Of a DNA stretch of 64,000 nucleotides, positions 45,370 to 53,461 are shown piece after piece. The stretch lies in assembly GCF_036409155.1 (NCBI RefSeq), contig NZ_JAZGLW010000007.1:97869-161868 (forward strand). The letters run 5' to 3'. The DNA is from Mycobacterium sp. 050128. Lineage in GTDB: Bacteria > Actinomycetota > Actinomycetes > Mycobacteriales > Mycobacteriaceae. A program made the position numbers and the translations under genes. Position 1 is the stretch's first letter, and the number at the start of each line of letters is the position of its first letter. The notes beneath the pieces are model-generated. The model did no database searches. It had not been told where the DNA came from and was given only the letters and a program-made list of their open reading frames with translations.

Positions 45370-45980
45370 CGTTGGGCCCGTTGGGGTTTGGTCGCGGTCT
45401 CTGTGCGGCGCCACAGCTCGGCGAGTTCGTCGCGGATCATCGCGAACTGCTCGGTCAGGTCGTCGCGGTCGGCGCCGCAGGCGGCCAGTTGCTGCATCCT
45501 GATGCCGAACGTGTCGAAGGCACGCCGGTAGGCCTCGTCGAGAACTTCGCGGGCGTAGCTTTCGATCGACGCGGCCGGCGCGATCGCTTGGGAGTAGGCG
45601 TCGAACAGGTAGAGGGCCAGCTGCTTGTGCTTGTTGGCGTTGGGCGGCTCGTTGGGTTCGAGTGCCTCGCGGGCGGGCTGGCGGCGGCCGGCGGCCAACA
45701 CGGATACCGGCGTCGGATCCGTGCCGGCGTCGACCAGGGCGCGGATGAGTTCATATGCCCAGCGGGTCTGGGGACTCCATATTGCGTTGTCGGGCACCAG
45801 TTCCAGCAATGGCTTGGCTTGCGTGGCGGTAAGCCACATCAGCGATCCGACGAACTGATGCTCGGGGCTGTACTGGTCGATGACGGTCTGTGATCGCCAT
45901 TCGACGTCGAGATCTGCCGTCTCATCGGTGGTATCGGTGACGACCGTCAGTGGTGTGCGCGACTTGTGGGCGGTGGTCAT
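45366..45980 (-). CDS. DnaB-helicase N-terminal-domain-like protein
   Basis: 204 residues from the ATG at 45,980, which overlaps the previous stop (ATGA). The segment EHQFVGSLMWLTATQAKPLL...ELIRALVDAG matches the helical N-domain of replicative DnaB; the RecA-like ATPase domain is absent and a helical C-terminus takes its place. A stand-alone N-domain could load, titrate or inhibit the host helicase, or it may be a divergent replication accessory protein. Confidence 0.6.
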   Translation of the reverse strand: MTTAHKSRTPLTVVTDTTDETADLDVEWRSQTVIDQYSPEHQFVGSLMWLTATQAKPLLELVPDNAIWSPQTRWAYELIRALVDAGTDPTPVSVLAAGRRQPAREALEPNEPPNANKHKQLALYLFDAYSQAIAPAASIESYAREVLDEAYRRAFDTFGIRMQQLAACGADRDDLTEQFAMIRDELAELWRRTETATKPQRAQR

Positions 45981-46624
45981 GGCGCGCTCACTCCCCACAG
46001 CAGCAGCGTGTAGTACCAGATGAGCGTGGCGGTCTGGTGGGTGGTGGTTTCGGCGGGCAGGAGCTGCTGGACGGCGGCGGCGATCGCGGCGGGGTTGTCC
46101 AGGGAGCCGCTGTTGTGTACGGCGTTGTGGCGCAGCGTTTCCAGGGTGGTTTGGTCGGGCCTGGCGGTGTTGTCCACTGCGGCCAGCGCCGCGGCTTCGT
46201 TCAGCAGTGCACCGGCGCGCAGGTAGAAGCGGGCTTCGCCGCGAGCCGTGGTCAGCACTGACATGGGGTAGTGATAGCCGGGGTCGGTGCTGGATCCGTG
46301 TAACCACTTGCTGGCGTGGTCGTTGATCCAGGTTTGGGCGTCGCAGGCGGCGAAATAGGGTGAAGCGACCGGTAGTTGGTTGTCGGAAATCACCTCGATG
46401 GTGGCGACGCCGGCCACCTGTGGTTCGCGGGAGGGTGCGGGGTCGTCGAGGTCGGCCAGCCGCAGCAGCTCGTAGCTCGTGTGGGCGGCGGTGTTTTGGA
46501 CCGGCCGCAGATAGTAGTCGGCCCCGACGACGTACTTCAGCAGGGCTTGGTGAGCGTCGGTGAAGTCTGTGTGGTCGCTGACGCTGCCGGGCTGGGTGTC
46601 GTGGTCGATGGTGAGCTGGTGCAT
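45977..46624 (-). CDS. 215-residue hypothetical protein
   Basis: ATG behind CTCGAGGAGC. Mixed alpha/beta, no signal; TSYELLRLADLDDPAPSR in the middle and a hydrophobic helix near the end (TATLIWYYTLLLWGV). Overlaps the DnaB-N-like gene (ATGA) and follows nrdH by 31 bases. Confidence 0.6.
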   Translation of the reverse strand: MHQLTIDHDTQPGSVSDHTDFTDAHQALLKYVVGADYYLRPVQNTAAHTSYELLRLADLDDPAPSREPQVAGVATIEVISDNQLPVASPYFAACDAQTWINDHASKWLHGSSTDPGYHYPMSVLTTARGEARFYLRAGALLNEAAALAAVDNTARPDQTTLETLRHNAVHNSGSLDNPAAIAAAVQQLLPAETTTHQTATLIWYYTLLLWGVSAP

Positions 46625-46655
46625 GGTGGGCTCCTCGAGGTAGTGATGGGTGTGC

Positions 46656-46895
46656 TTAGGCGGCGCGTTCGGCGAGTTCGCGTAGCCGGTCTGGCCTGAA
46701 TCCGCCGTGGTGGGCTTCGGGTCCGGCATGAACGACTGGGGCCTGCAGATAGCCCAGCGCCATGACGTATTCGCGCGCCTCCGGGTCGGTGGAAATATCG
46801 ACCGGGAGGTATTCGATTCCGAGCTTGTCGAGGGCCCGGAAAACGGCGTTGCATTGCACGCATCCGGGCTTTGTGTAAACGGTGAGAGTGTTCAT
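46656..46895 (-). CDS. nrdH: NrdH-like glutaredoxin
   Basis: 79 residues, thioredoxin fold: VYTKPGCVQCNAVFRALDKL with the CVQC redox pair, and the later APVV cis-Pro segment. NrdH supplies electrons to ribonucleotide reductase; on a plasmid it may raise nucleotide supply for replication. First gene of the operon 46,895 to 45,193, with GAAAGGA before the ATG. Confidence 0.88.
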   Translation of the reverse strand: MNTLTVYTKPGCVQCNAVFRALDKLGIEYLPVDISTDPEAREYVMALGYLQAPVVHAGPEAHHGGFRPDRLRELAERAA

Positions 46896-46932
46896 TGTTG
46901 GAGTGTCCTTTCGCGGACTGTTCGTTGTATTG

Positions 46933-46962
46933 ATTTTACCGCCATTTAGAGGCTTGCAACAA
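46933..46962 (-). promoter_or_regulatory. SigA-type promoter of the nrdH operon
   Basis: On the minus strand TTGTTG (46,962-46,957), 18 bases, TAAAAT (46,938-46,933), about 37 bases before the nrdH start. The surrounding ~90 bases are clearly AT-richer than the rest. Confidence 0.5.
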
Positions 46963-47107
46963 CACTAATTCTGGCTTTATGGAATTGTTTTATGGCGTGG
47001 AATGGGGTCCACCACGACTCGCTCGTGACGCTTTCTACTGACCCAGTCATGTTGCTAGCCATGGCTCTACGCTTGACTACTGTCGGTGTGCACCCTTTTC
47101 TCTTGCG

Positions 47108-47279
47108 CCTCATCGCGATCATTAATGCGGCCGGTGGTGCGGACGGAGCGCAATGGTCCGGACGAAACGTTTTCGCCGAGCGAAGCGAGGGTTTGTTGCG
47201 AAAACGTTTCGGGCCTTTGGGCCTTTATCCGCGGCCTTGCGCAAAGACCGCAACCGGCCATAATGAGAAAGCGATGAGG
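47108..47279. repeat. structured inverted-repeat element A beside parB
   Basis: Imperfect arms CCTCATCGC...ATTAATGCGGCCGGT and its inverse (ACCGGCCATAATG...GCGATGAGG) enclose a second pair GCGCAATGGTCCG/CGGCCTTGCGC and a perfect 14-bp core CGAAACGTTTTCGC / GCGAAAACGTTTCG (47,163-47,176 and 47,198-47,211). Layout and spacing match element B on the other side of parB. Possible partition site, replication element or structured RNA. Confidence 0.6.
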
Positions 47280-47385
47280 GTGAAGAATAAATATTCAGCA
47301 ACGCCGTAGGCGTTTCCCCCGGCGGGGCCACCGAGCGCGACGGCACCTATCGCGGCTAACGGGGATAGGCGGCCTGCCCCGGGGA

Positions 47386-47410
47386 GGGCCGGGGCTTGCG
47401 GCCCCGGCCC
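47386..47410 (-). terminator. hairpin after parB
   Basis: GGGCCGGGGC and GCCCCGGCCC form a 10-bp stem with a 5-base loop, 10 bases beyond the parB stop. No T-run. Confidence 0.6.
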
Positions 47411-47420
47411 TTTACCGTCG

Positions 47421-49070
47421 CTATTCCTTCACTGCATCGGTCAAATACTGCTCGTAGACGTCCTCGGCGTCCTTGGCCTTGGTCACGACCTCCTCGACTG
47501 GCGCCAGGGGATAGGAGTTGTCGGCGAGCCAGCCCAGGTACTCGCTGCTGCCGACATGGTGTCCCCACCAGCCCGTGTTGTTGCGCCAGGCGTCCTTGGG
47601 GGTCCGCGATTCGAGGGCGCCGAGCACCAGGGCCAGCGTGATCACCTGAGCGCGCCCGTCGCCGTGGGCGGGCAGATCGGCCACGAGCTTGGCCACGGCC
47701 TGGCCGCTATCGACTCCGAGCAATTCGGCGGTGGTGTCCAGCGCGTTGTTGTTGGTGAGCAACGCGCTGTCGCGAGCCAAGCACTCCGCCACGAAGAGAC
47801 CGGCACCCTTAGGTGGAGCCTTACGCGCCAAAAGCTTCTTGACGAACTCGCGCCGCACGCCGAGGGCGGCGTCCCCGAGTCTGTTGAGCGCCAACACTTT
47901 CCGGCGCTCCCGCTTCTCGGTCTCGGCCTTTTCGAGCGTGGCCTGCTGGCGTGCGGCCTCGCGGGCCTCGTCGTCCAAGTCGACCACTTCGCCGGTGTCG
48001 GTGTCCACCAGTCCGGCCTGCCGGGCGAACCAGCTCTGCGGGGTCAGTTCTGCGGAACGGTAATCGAGGCAGTAGTAATCGGGGGTGAACACCTCCTTGT
48101 CGGTGACCGTGTTCGCGTGACGCAAGCCCTCTGCGGGCGTCGCGTCTGGCAAGTCCTCGGTCTCCCAGTCCACGCTCTGTTCGTCCACTACCTCGCCGGT
48201 TTCCACGTCGCACAGAGCGGTGTCGTCAACGAGATACACGGCCCAGTGGGCGGGGTCGCTGACAGCGGTGTCGTCGGCTTCGTCCCCTTCGGCGGTCACC
48301 AGGTGATGCAGCGGTATGCAGGTCGGGTCCCACGAATCCGGGCGCTGCTCAAGGACAGTGAACCCCTTATCGGCGAAAGGCTGGGCGGCGTGGGCTCGGG
48401 CCTGGGCGGTGTCGCGTTCCTGGCGCAGCTGGGCGACCGTGTGCTCGAACCAAGTACCGCCCGCCGACCTCATCAGCCGGTCCACCGCGCCGGGCACGTC
48501 CTCGAATTCGGTGATCGCGGCGGCTTCGGTCAAGCTGAGTTGGCCGCTGGCCAGGGCGTCCATGGCGGTGGCCGACTGTGCTGCCGTGTGAGCGGCTTTC
48601 ACGGCATCCTTGCCGACAGATAACCGCTTGGCCACCTTGGTCACCGACAGCCCCGCGTCGATCATCTGCTGAATGCCGCGTGCCCGCTGTGCGTCAGTCA
48701 GATCGAGCGTCTGATCGTTCGTCACGATCTGGTGCACGATGCGGTCGATGGTCTCCTGGCTGGCATCCGCAGCGGTGGACGGCAGCACGTAGACCGGAAC
48801 GCTGGACAAGCCAGCATCACAGGCGGCCAGGGTGCGCCGTTGCCCGTTCCGGACCCGGATGACTTCCGGCCGCTCGGCGTCACGCACACCCGTGATCGGC
48901 ACCAGAACTCCATTTTCAGCGATGCTGGCGATGAACGCCTTACTCAGCGCTGCGTCGTCGCGGACATTGTCACCGATGTCGAGCAGCATCGGGTCAAGGT
49001 GTTCCAGCGTCCCGATGGGCTGGTCGGCGGCAGTGGCTGCGCTGTCGGTGTTGGTGGTTGTGTCGGTCAT
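47421..49070 (-). CDS. parB: ParB/Spo0J-family protein
   Basis: 549 residues. ParB-type N-domain (LLDIGDNVRDDAALSKAFIA, then PEVIRVRNGQRRTLAACDAG), HTH (VTKVAKRLSVGKDAVKAAHT, ~155), then a long C-terminal part with TGEVVDLDDEAREAARQQAT and a charged coiled-coil. No ParA is beside it, so it may act as a KorB-like regulator, as a partition protein with a distant partner, or as a leading-region ParB-like protein. Flanked by structured elements A and B. Confidence 0.85.
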   Translation of the reverse strand: MTDTTTNTDSAATAADQPIGTLEHLDPMLLDIGDNVRDDAALSKAFIASIAENGVLVPITGVRDAERPEVIRVRNGQRRTLAACDAGLSSVPVYVLPSTAADASQETIDRIVHQIVTNDQTLDLTDAQRARGIQQMIDAGLSVTKVAKRLSVGKDAVKAAHTAAQSATAMDALASGQLSLTEAAAITEFEDVPGAVDRLMRSAGGTWFEHTVAQLRQERDTAQARAHAAQPFADKGFTVLEQRPDSWDPTCIPLHHLVTAEGDEADDTAVSDPAHWAVYLVDDTALCDVETGEVVDEQSVDWETEDLPDATPAEGLRHANTVTDKEVFTPDYYCLDYRSAELTPQSWFARQAGLVDTDTGEVVDLDDEAREAARQQATLEKAETEKRERRKVLALNRLGDAALGVRREFVKKLLARKAPPKGAGLFVAECLARDSALLTNNNALDTTAELLGVDSGQAVAKLVADLPAHGDGRAQVITLALVLGALESRTPKDAWRNNTGWWGHHVGSSEYLGWLADNSYPLAPVEEVVTKAKDAEDVYEQYLTDAVKE

Positions 49071-49114
49071 GACTGAACCTTTCTAGGGAGGCGTGCACGT
49101 GGCCGCCTGTTCTG

Positions 49115-49303
49115 TTTGCCTTCTGGCAATGACGATTTGGGCCGGCATAGGGACGCGGAGTGCAAGGTCCGGGCGGAGAGATGGCGCCGGCGAGCTGGCG
49201 AGCAATCGGCGCTATCTCGACGAGCCTTGTGCCCGAAGCGAAGCGAAGGCCGTGGCCTTGCGCGCAGAGGACCGCCGGCCACAATCGAAAGCCAGAAGGC
49301 AAA
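49115..49303. repeat. structured inverted-repeat element B beside parB
   Basis: Perfect outer arms TTTGCCTTCTGGC (49,115-49,127) and GCCAGAAGGCAAA (49,291-49,303), then GGGCCGGC/GCCGGCC, then GTGCAAGGTCC/GGCCTTGCGC, around a ~90-base centre with GCGAAGCGA. It mirrors element A in order and spacing. Both are followed ~35 bases later by a GCCG(C/T)AGGCG(C/T)TT motif. Confidence 0.6.
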
Positions 49304-49491
49304 CCAACATGGGCTTGGGCCGTCAGGCCAAGCCATTGCGTAGCGCCGCAGGCGCTTCAACCCGTCTTGAACGCGATCGGAATCTCAAGACGCGGGTAGC
49401 GCTCGGACCCGCACGTTGTGCCGATCCACCATGGGCACCGACGCCACGGTCAATTCCCTAAGGCAGCGGTGTGCAGCGGTACCATCCCGGG

Positions 49492-49707
49492 ATGGGTTTA
49501 CACCTGACGCGACGTGGGTGGGAGGAGCCTCGCCCATCGGATTGTCCGGGCTGCGGCGCGCGCCTCGGCCCGCGCGAGGTCCTCGTCGGCGTCGCTCACT
49601 GCGTCTGCGGGATGCACCGCACCCATACGTGTCAGGAGTGTGAAACGACGATCTTCACACCACCGCTGGCAACCAACTGCTCCCTCACGGAGCTGGACGG
49701 GAGATAG
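49492..49707 (+). CDS. zinc-ribbon protein with PPLATN tail
   Basis: 71 residues. Cys pairs CPGC, CVCG and CQEC indicate zinc binding; the end TPPLATNCSL recalls the tail of the 18,472 protein (RPPLATNFVQ). Monocistronic, on the plus strand, opposite to parB. Unknown function, perhaps a small adaptor or regulator. Confidence 0.6.
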   Translation: MGLHLTRRGWEEPRPSDCPGCGARLGPREVLVGVAHCVCGMHRTHTCQECETTIFTPPLATNCSLTELDGR

Positions 49708-49804
49708 GGAGCCGACGCGAGAGCGATTCCGTTGCAGCGATTTTGGAGCTGGTGCGAGCTAGTGACTGCTGATCGCGGGCCCTCGTCTCCAACATGCCAC
49801 CGGT

Positions 49805-49823
49805 GTAGCACATGTGCTACAGT
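49805..49823 (+). promoter_or_regulatory. operator and leaderless promoter of vapBC-1
   Basis: Perfect 16-bp palindrome GTAGCACATGTGCTAC (49,805-49,820) overlaps a TACAGT -10 (49,818-49,823) that lies 7 bases before the GTG start. This is the expected arrangement for antitoxin autorepression. Confidence 0.75.
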
Positions 49824-49830
49824 AGATTGT

Positions 49831-50079
49831 GTGGAAGTAGTTGGCTTGCGTGAGCTGCGGCAGAACGCGTCCGAGCTCGTCCGCCGGGCCGAGGAGGGCG
49901 AGGAGATCACGATCACTGTGGCGGGTCGCCCGGGGGCCCGACTCGTTCCTGCGGCGCCTCGTACCTGGCGGCGGTGGACGGACGTGGCCGACCTGTTCGC
50001 CGGGCCCGCCGATCCTGCCTGGGACGCCGATCGTGAGGCCATCGACCACGAAATACATGATCCGTGGGCCAAGCAATGA
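49831..50079 (+). CDS. vapB: Phd/YefM-type antitoxin (VapB-1)
   Basis: 82 residues from the GTG at 49,831. VGLRELRQNASELVRRAEEG is the Phd/YefM DNA-binding and dimer signature, then TITVAGRPGARLVP; the acidic C-terminal tail would wrap the toxin. Overlaps the toxin gene (ATGA). Confidence 0.88.
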   Translation: MEVVGLRELRQNASELVRRAEEGEEITITVAGRPGARLVPAAPRTWRRWTDVADLFAGPADPAWDADREAIDHEIHDPWAKQ

Positions 50080-50456
50080 GGGCGATCCTCGATACCAGCG
50101 TGGTGATCGCCTCCGATGTCGAGCCCCTAGTCGGAGAGTTGGCTGTTAGCGCAATCACGTTGGCAGAACTGCACTTCGGGGTCCTGGTCGCCAAAGATCA
50201 ACAGGTGCGGGCCGAGAGGTTGCGGCGGTTGCTGGTCGTTGAGCGTAAGTTCGACGCGCTGCCTGTGGACGACGCCGTGGCGGCGAGCTACGGCCAAATC
50301 GCTGCGGCTGTGGTGGATTCGGGGCGCCAGCCGCGGGCCCGGTCGATGGACTTGCTGATCGCGGCCACCGCTCATGCTCACGCCGCGCGCCTTTATACCC
50401 GCAACGCCGCTGACTTTGGCGGTTTGGGCCAACTGGTCGACGTCGTGGCAGTCTGA
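50076..50456 (+). CDS. vapC: VapC-1 PIN-domain toxin
   Basis: 126 residues from ATG 50,076. PIN active-site pattern: Asp in ILDTSVV (~6), Glu in ITLAELHFG (~31), Asp in RSMDLLIAA (~91) and Asp in RNAADFGG (~110). An RNase held inactive by the antitoxin; serves plasmid maintenance or defence. Confidence 0.9.
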   Translation: MRAILDTSVVIASDVEPLVGELAVSAITLAELHFGVLVAKDQQVRAERLRRLLVVERKFDALPVDDAVAASYGQIAAAVVDSGRQPRARSMDLLIAATAHAHAARLYTRNAADFGGLGQLVDVVAV

Positions 50457-50494
50457 GCGCGGCTGGCCTGTGCCATACTGAGCGGAGTTTGGCA

Positions 50495-50512
50495 ACGCCA
50501 GCGCGAGGGCGT
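50495..50512 (+). ncRNA. small hairpin before the Cas12m-like gene (guide-RNA candidate)
   Basis: ACGCC, 8-base loop AGCGCGAG, GGCGT. It lies between vapC-1 and the Cas12m-like gene and is the only repeat-like hairpin near that gene. Whether it is transcribed as a guide is speculation; no second repeat copy exists nearby. Confidence 0.15.
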
Positions 50513-50583
50513 CGTACTTGCGTCGACTCTTATACATACCACCGTTGGCGTCGCTTACAGTTCGATTTGTGGCGTTCAGTGGT

Positions 50584-52392
50584 GTGACCTTGAGTGTGCA
50601 CTACACCTGGCGTCTGTCCGAGCCGATCCGCGAGCAATTGCGTCTCGCGCATGAGCTGCGCGAAGAGCTGGTGGCTATTCGGTTGGCCTACGAGGCCGAT
50701 CTTCAAGCAATCTGGTCTAGTTTTCCCGCAGTGGCCGCGACCGAAGAGCGCATCGCACACGCCCAGGCGGCGTGGACCGCGGCGTCGGAAAGCGTGAAAG
50801 CCTCACGGGGGCAGTCGGAACGCGGTGTCCGGCGCAGTCCCGCCGAAACTTCAGCGATGTCGGCACTTCGTGAGGCACGCCAGCAGCGCCGCGCAGCGAT
50901 CACCGAGGTTCGCGCCCAAGCCGCAGGCCCACGCGCGGTGCGAACTGCCGCGTTCAACGCCGCGCAACGAGCCCTCTACCGACCCTACGTCCAGGAGCGG
51001 GGGCTGTTCTGGTGCACCTTTAACGATGTGGTGGCCCAACACGCCGGTGCGGTGAAACGCCTTCGTCAGCAACGCATCACCCGACCCGACGCCACACTAC
51101 GCCACCACCCCTTTGACGGCTCGGGAACGATTGCGGTTCAACTGATTCGCCGCCGCGGCGACCCGCCACGCTCCCCAGCGATAGTCGCATCCCTGGATGG
51201 CAAGTACCACAACTACTTTCAGCTTCCGTGGATCGATCCCGAGGTGTGGAACCAGATGTCAGCGAGCCAACAACGGCGTGCCGGGCGAGTCGTCGCCCGG
51301 TTCCGTTACGGCCGCAGCGCGGACGGGCCGATGCTGCTGGTGGAGCTGCCCGTCCAGCAGCATCGCCAACTGCCCGCTGACGCCGACATCACCGGTGCGC
51401 GACTGACCATCCGCCACACGCCGGCCGGGCTGCGCGCCACTCTCAATGTCTCAGCCACTGTGCCCGATCCCGACACGCGGCGCACCGGCCCGGCGGTGGC
51501 AGTGCATCTGGGTTGGCGCCGCGGCGCCGACGGGATCATCGCGGCCACGTGGAGATCGACTCGGGCACTGAACATTCCAGAGGATCTTTGCGCCGTCGTA
51601 GTCGCCGAGACCACGCGGACCGGTCGACTCGTCGTGCCCGCGACACTCAACGATGCGTTCGCCCGTGCGGATCAAATCCGGGCCCAGCGCGGGCAAGCTA
51701 CTCGCGCACTACAGCTATCCCTTGTGACCTGGCTGGCCGAACACGGGCCGATCGACGATCCGCGCACGCCCGGCGGTGTCCTCGATGCCGCGACCGTCGA
51801 ACATTGGCGCGGCGCAGCGAAATTCCACGCGTTGGCTCGGGCTTGGGCGATGGCCCCGCCGGCGGATGCCGAGTCGATCGCGGCTCTACTTCTGCGCTGG
51901 CAGCGCCGCGATCTCAAACTGCGGCGCGGTCCAGACCTCGGCCAGAGGCGTCACGCCATCGCTGCCCGCGACGATCTCTATCGTCGGTTCGCCGCCATGC
52001 TCGCCAGCCAGGCCAAAACCCTTGTGCTGGATGATTTGTTGCTGCCTGAACTTACCGCCGCATCCGTCCCGCGACCACGTGCAGCTCACAAAGGCATCGC
52101 CGCCGCGCGAAGCGTGGTGGCACCCGGACGGCTGCGTACGCTCGTGACCACCGCCGCTAAGCGCGAGGGCTGCGCCGTCAGGGAGGTCGGTCGCTTTGGG
52201 CTCTCCCGCATCCACGGGGACGGCTGCGGCTACGAGAATCCCGCTGATGCGCGGTACCAGTCCGCGACGGTGCACTGTGATGGCTGCGGGCAGGACTACG
52301 ACCAAGATCATGCGGCCACTGCGTTGATGCTGCGCCGGGCCGGCGCTATCCGTCATGGAGCGAGGGCTTCGACCAGCATCGTCGGCCCGTAG
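50584..52392 (+). CDS. Cas12m-like (type V-M) RNA-guided DNA-binding protein without an array
   Basis: About 602 residues from GTG 50,584; GTG 50,569 is possible. Closely similar by memory to mycobacterial Cas12m (formerly C2c4): VHYTWRLSEP and LAYEADLQAIWSSFP near the start, LRHHPFDGSGTIAVQL in the middle, C-terminal zinc finger CGYENPADARYQ...CDGCG and YDQDHA. The RuvC-I position is HLGWR (~307), with His where Asp is usual, and RuvC-II is LDD (~482), as in Cas12m, which binds DNA without cutting. No Cas1/2, TnpA or CRISPR array is nearby. The 3' end overlaps the convergent methyltransferase by 40 bases. Confidence 0.85.
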   Translation: MTLSVHYTWRLSEPIREQLRLAHELREELVAIRLAYEADLQAIWSSFPAVAATEERIAHAQAAWTAASESVKASRGQSERGVRRSPAETSAMSALREARQQRRAAITEVRAQAAGPRAVRTAAFNAAQRALYRPYVQERGLFWCTFNDVVAQHAGAVKRLRQQRITRPDATLRHHPFDGSGTIAVQLIRRRGDPPRSPAIVASLDGKYHNYFQLPWIDPEVWNQMSASQQRRAGRVVARFRYGRSADGPMLLVELPVQQHRQLPADADITGARLTIRHTPAGLRATLNVSATVPDPDTRRTGPAVAVHLGWRRGADGIIAATWRSTRALNIPEDLCAVVVAETTRTGRLVVPATLNDAFARADQIRAQRGQATRALQLSLVTWLAEHGPIDDPRTPGGVLDAATVEHWRGAAKFHALARAWAMAPPADAESIAALLLRWQRRDLKLRRGPDLGQRRHAIAARDDLYRRFAAMLASQAKTLVLDDLLLPELTAASVPRPRAAHKGIAAARSVVAPGRLRTLVTTAAKREGCAVREVGRFGLSRIHGDGCGYENPADARYQSATVHCDGCGQDYDQDHAATALMLRRAGAIRHGARASTSIVGP

Positions 52393-53453
52393 TGGCGGAC
52401 TCGGCCGGGTATGAGCCCGACGTCGCCCATCAGGGTGTGCACTTGCTGGGGCGAGCGTTGCCGTCCGCCTTGGCAGGAAACAAGCATCAGCAGATCGCTC
52501 ATCGCTGACACGGTGTTCAGCTGGCCTGGTCCGTGGTGCATATCGATCGTGACCAGCCTCGAACCTGGCGGCATGGTGGCGCGGACGCGCTTGAGGATTT
52601 CGCGACAGGCATCATCGTCCCAGTCGTGCAGGATCCATTTCATCGTGTAGACGTCAGCGTGGGCGTCGAGCTGACCGAAGAGGTCGCCGACGCGGCGCTC
52701 GATCCGGTCGGTCAATCCTCGTTCGCGCAGGAATGCGTCTGCGTGTTCGATGATCTCGGCTGAGTCGAGCAAGATGCCGCGAGCGTCAGGCCGATGGTCG
52801 AGGATGGCTGCAAGCATGTGCCCGACTCCGCCGCCGATGTCGCAGATGGTTCCGCGTCTTGGCCATGGATAGGTCCGCACGATTCCGGCGAGGTCGAACT
52901 CGGAGAGCTGGCGCATTGCGTTGGCGAATGTGGCTCTCATATCGGGGCGATCGTCTAAGTAATCCCACAGCGACTTGCCGAATGCCTTTTGATATCCGGA
53001 GGTTTGGGCTCCCTCGCGCAGCTGGTCGTCGAGGTGTGCATATGCGGCTGCGGTGTCAGGGTGCGCGAAGTAGGCAGCCCAGGAGGCGATGGATTTGGGG
53101 TGTTCTCGGCGCAGCGGTGCGCCGACCTTCGTCAGGCGCACACGTCCCTGACGGTTCAGTTGCATCAGCCGGGAGGCGATCGCGGCGTTGATGATTCTGA
53201 CCGTTACGTCAGGGTCCAGGTCCAGTTGGTGTGCGAGGTCGACGGGATCACGCGAACTCTTGCCGAGGGCATCGGCGAGCCCGGAGGAGACCAGCACGCC
53301 CGCGATCTTCAGTTTGTGCAGCCCCATCGTCACATCGAAGAACAGCGCGAATTCTTCGGGCACCGCGGCATCAGCGAGATCAAAGACACGACGTCGAGCA
53401 CCCAGGGCGGCGCGCGCGACCCACAGCGGTAACGGCAAGGCGGGCAGGCGCAT
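52353..53453 (-). CDS. class I SAM-dependent O-methyltransferase
   Basis: 366 residues. An N-terminal winged-helix dimerisation region (~30-110) precedes a Rossmann domain with ICDIGGGVGHML (motif I, ~197), and KWILHDWDDDACREILKRVR and SRLVTIDMHHGPGQ further on: the plant-type/acetylserotonin and hydroxyneurosporene O-methyltransferase layout. It methylates a small hydroxylated molecule; substrate unknown. In an operon with the DCC protein (8-base gap). Confidence 0.85.
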   Translation of the reverse strand: MRLPALPLPLWVARAALGARRRVFDLADAAVPEEFALFFDVTMGLHKLKIAGVLVSSGLADALGKSSRDPVDLAHQLDLDPDVTVRIINAAIASRLMQLNRQGRVRLTKVGAPLRREHPKSIASWAAYFAHPDTAAAYAHLDDQLREGAQTSGYQKAFGKSLWDYLDDRPDMRATFANAMRQLSEFDLAGIVRTYPWPRRGTICDIGGGVGHMLAAILDHRPDARGILLDSAEIIEHADAFLRERGLTDRIERRVGDLFGQLDAHADVYTMKWILHDWDDDACREILKRVRATMPPGSRLVTIDMHHGPGQLNTVSAMSDLLMLVSCQGGRQRSPQQVHTLMGDVGLIPGRVRHYGPTMLVEALAP

Positions 53454-53461
53454 CGAGATAC

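Noticed and set aside
50569..52392. Reading the Cas12m-like gene as TnpB of an IS605/IS607 element
   Set aside because: N-terminal and central segments agree with Cas12m rather than TnpB, and there is no tnpA, no element ends and no second copy.
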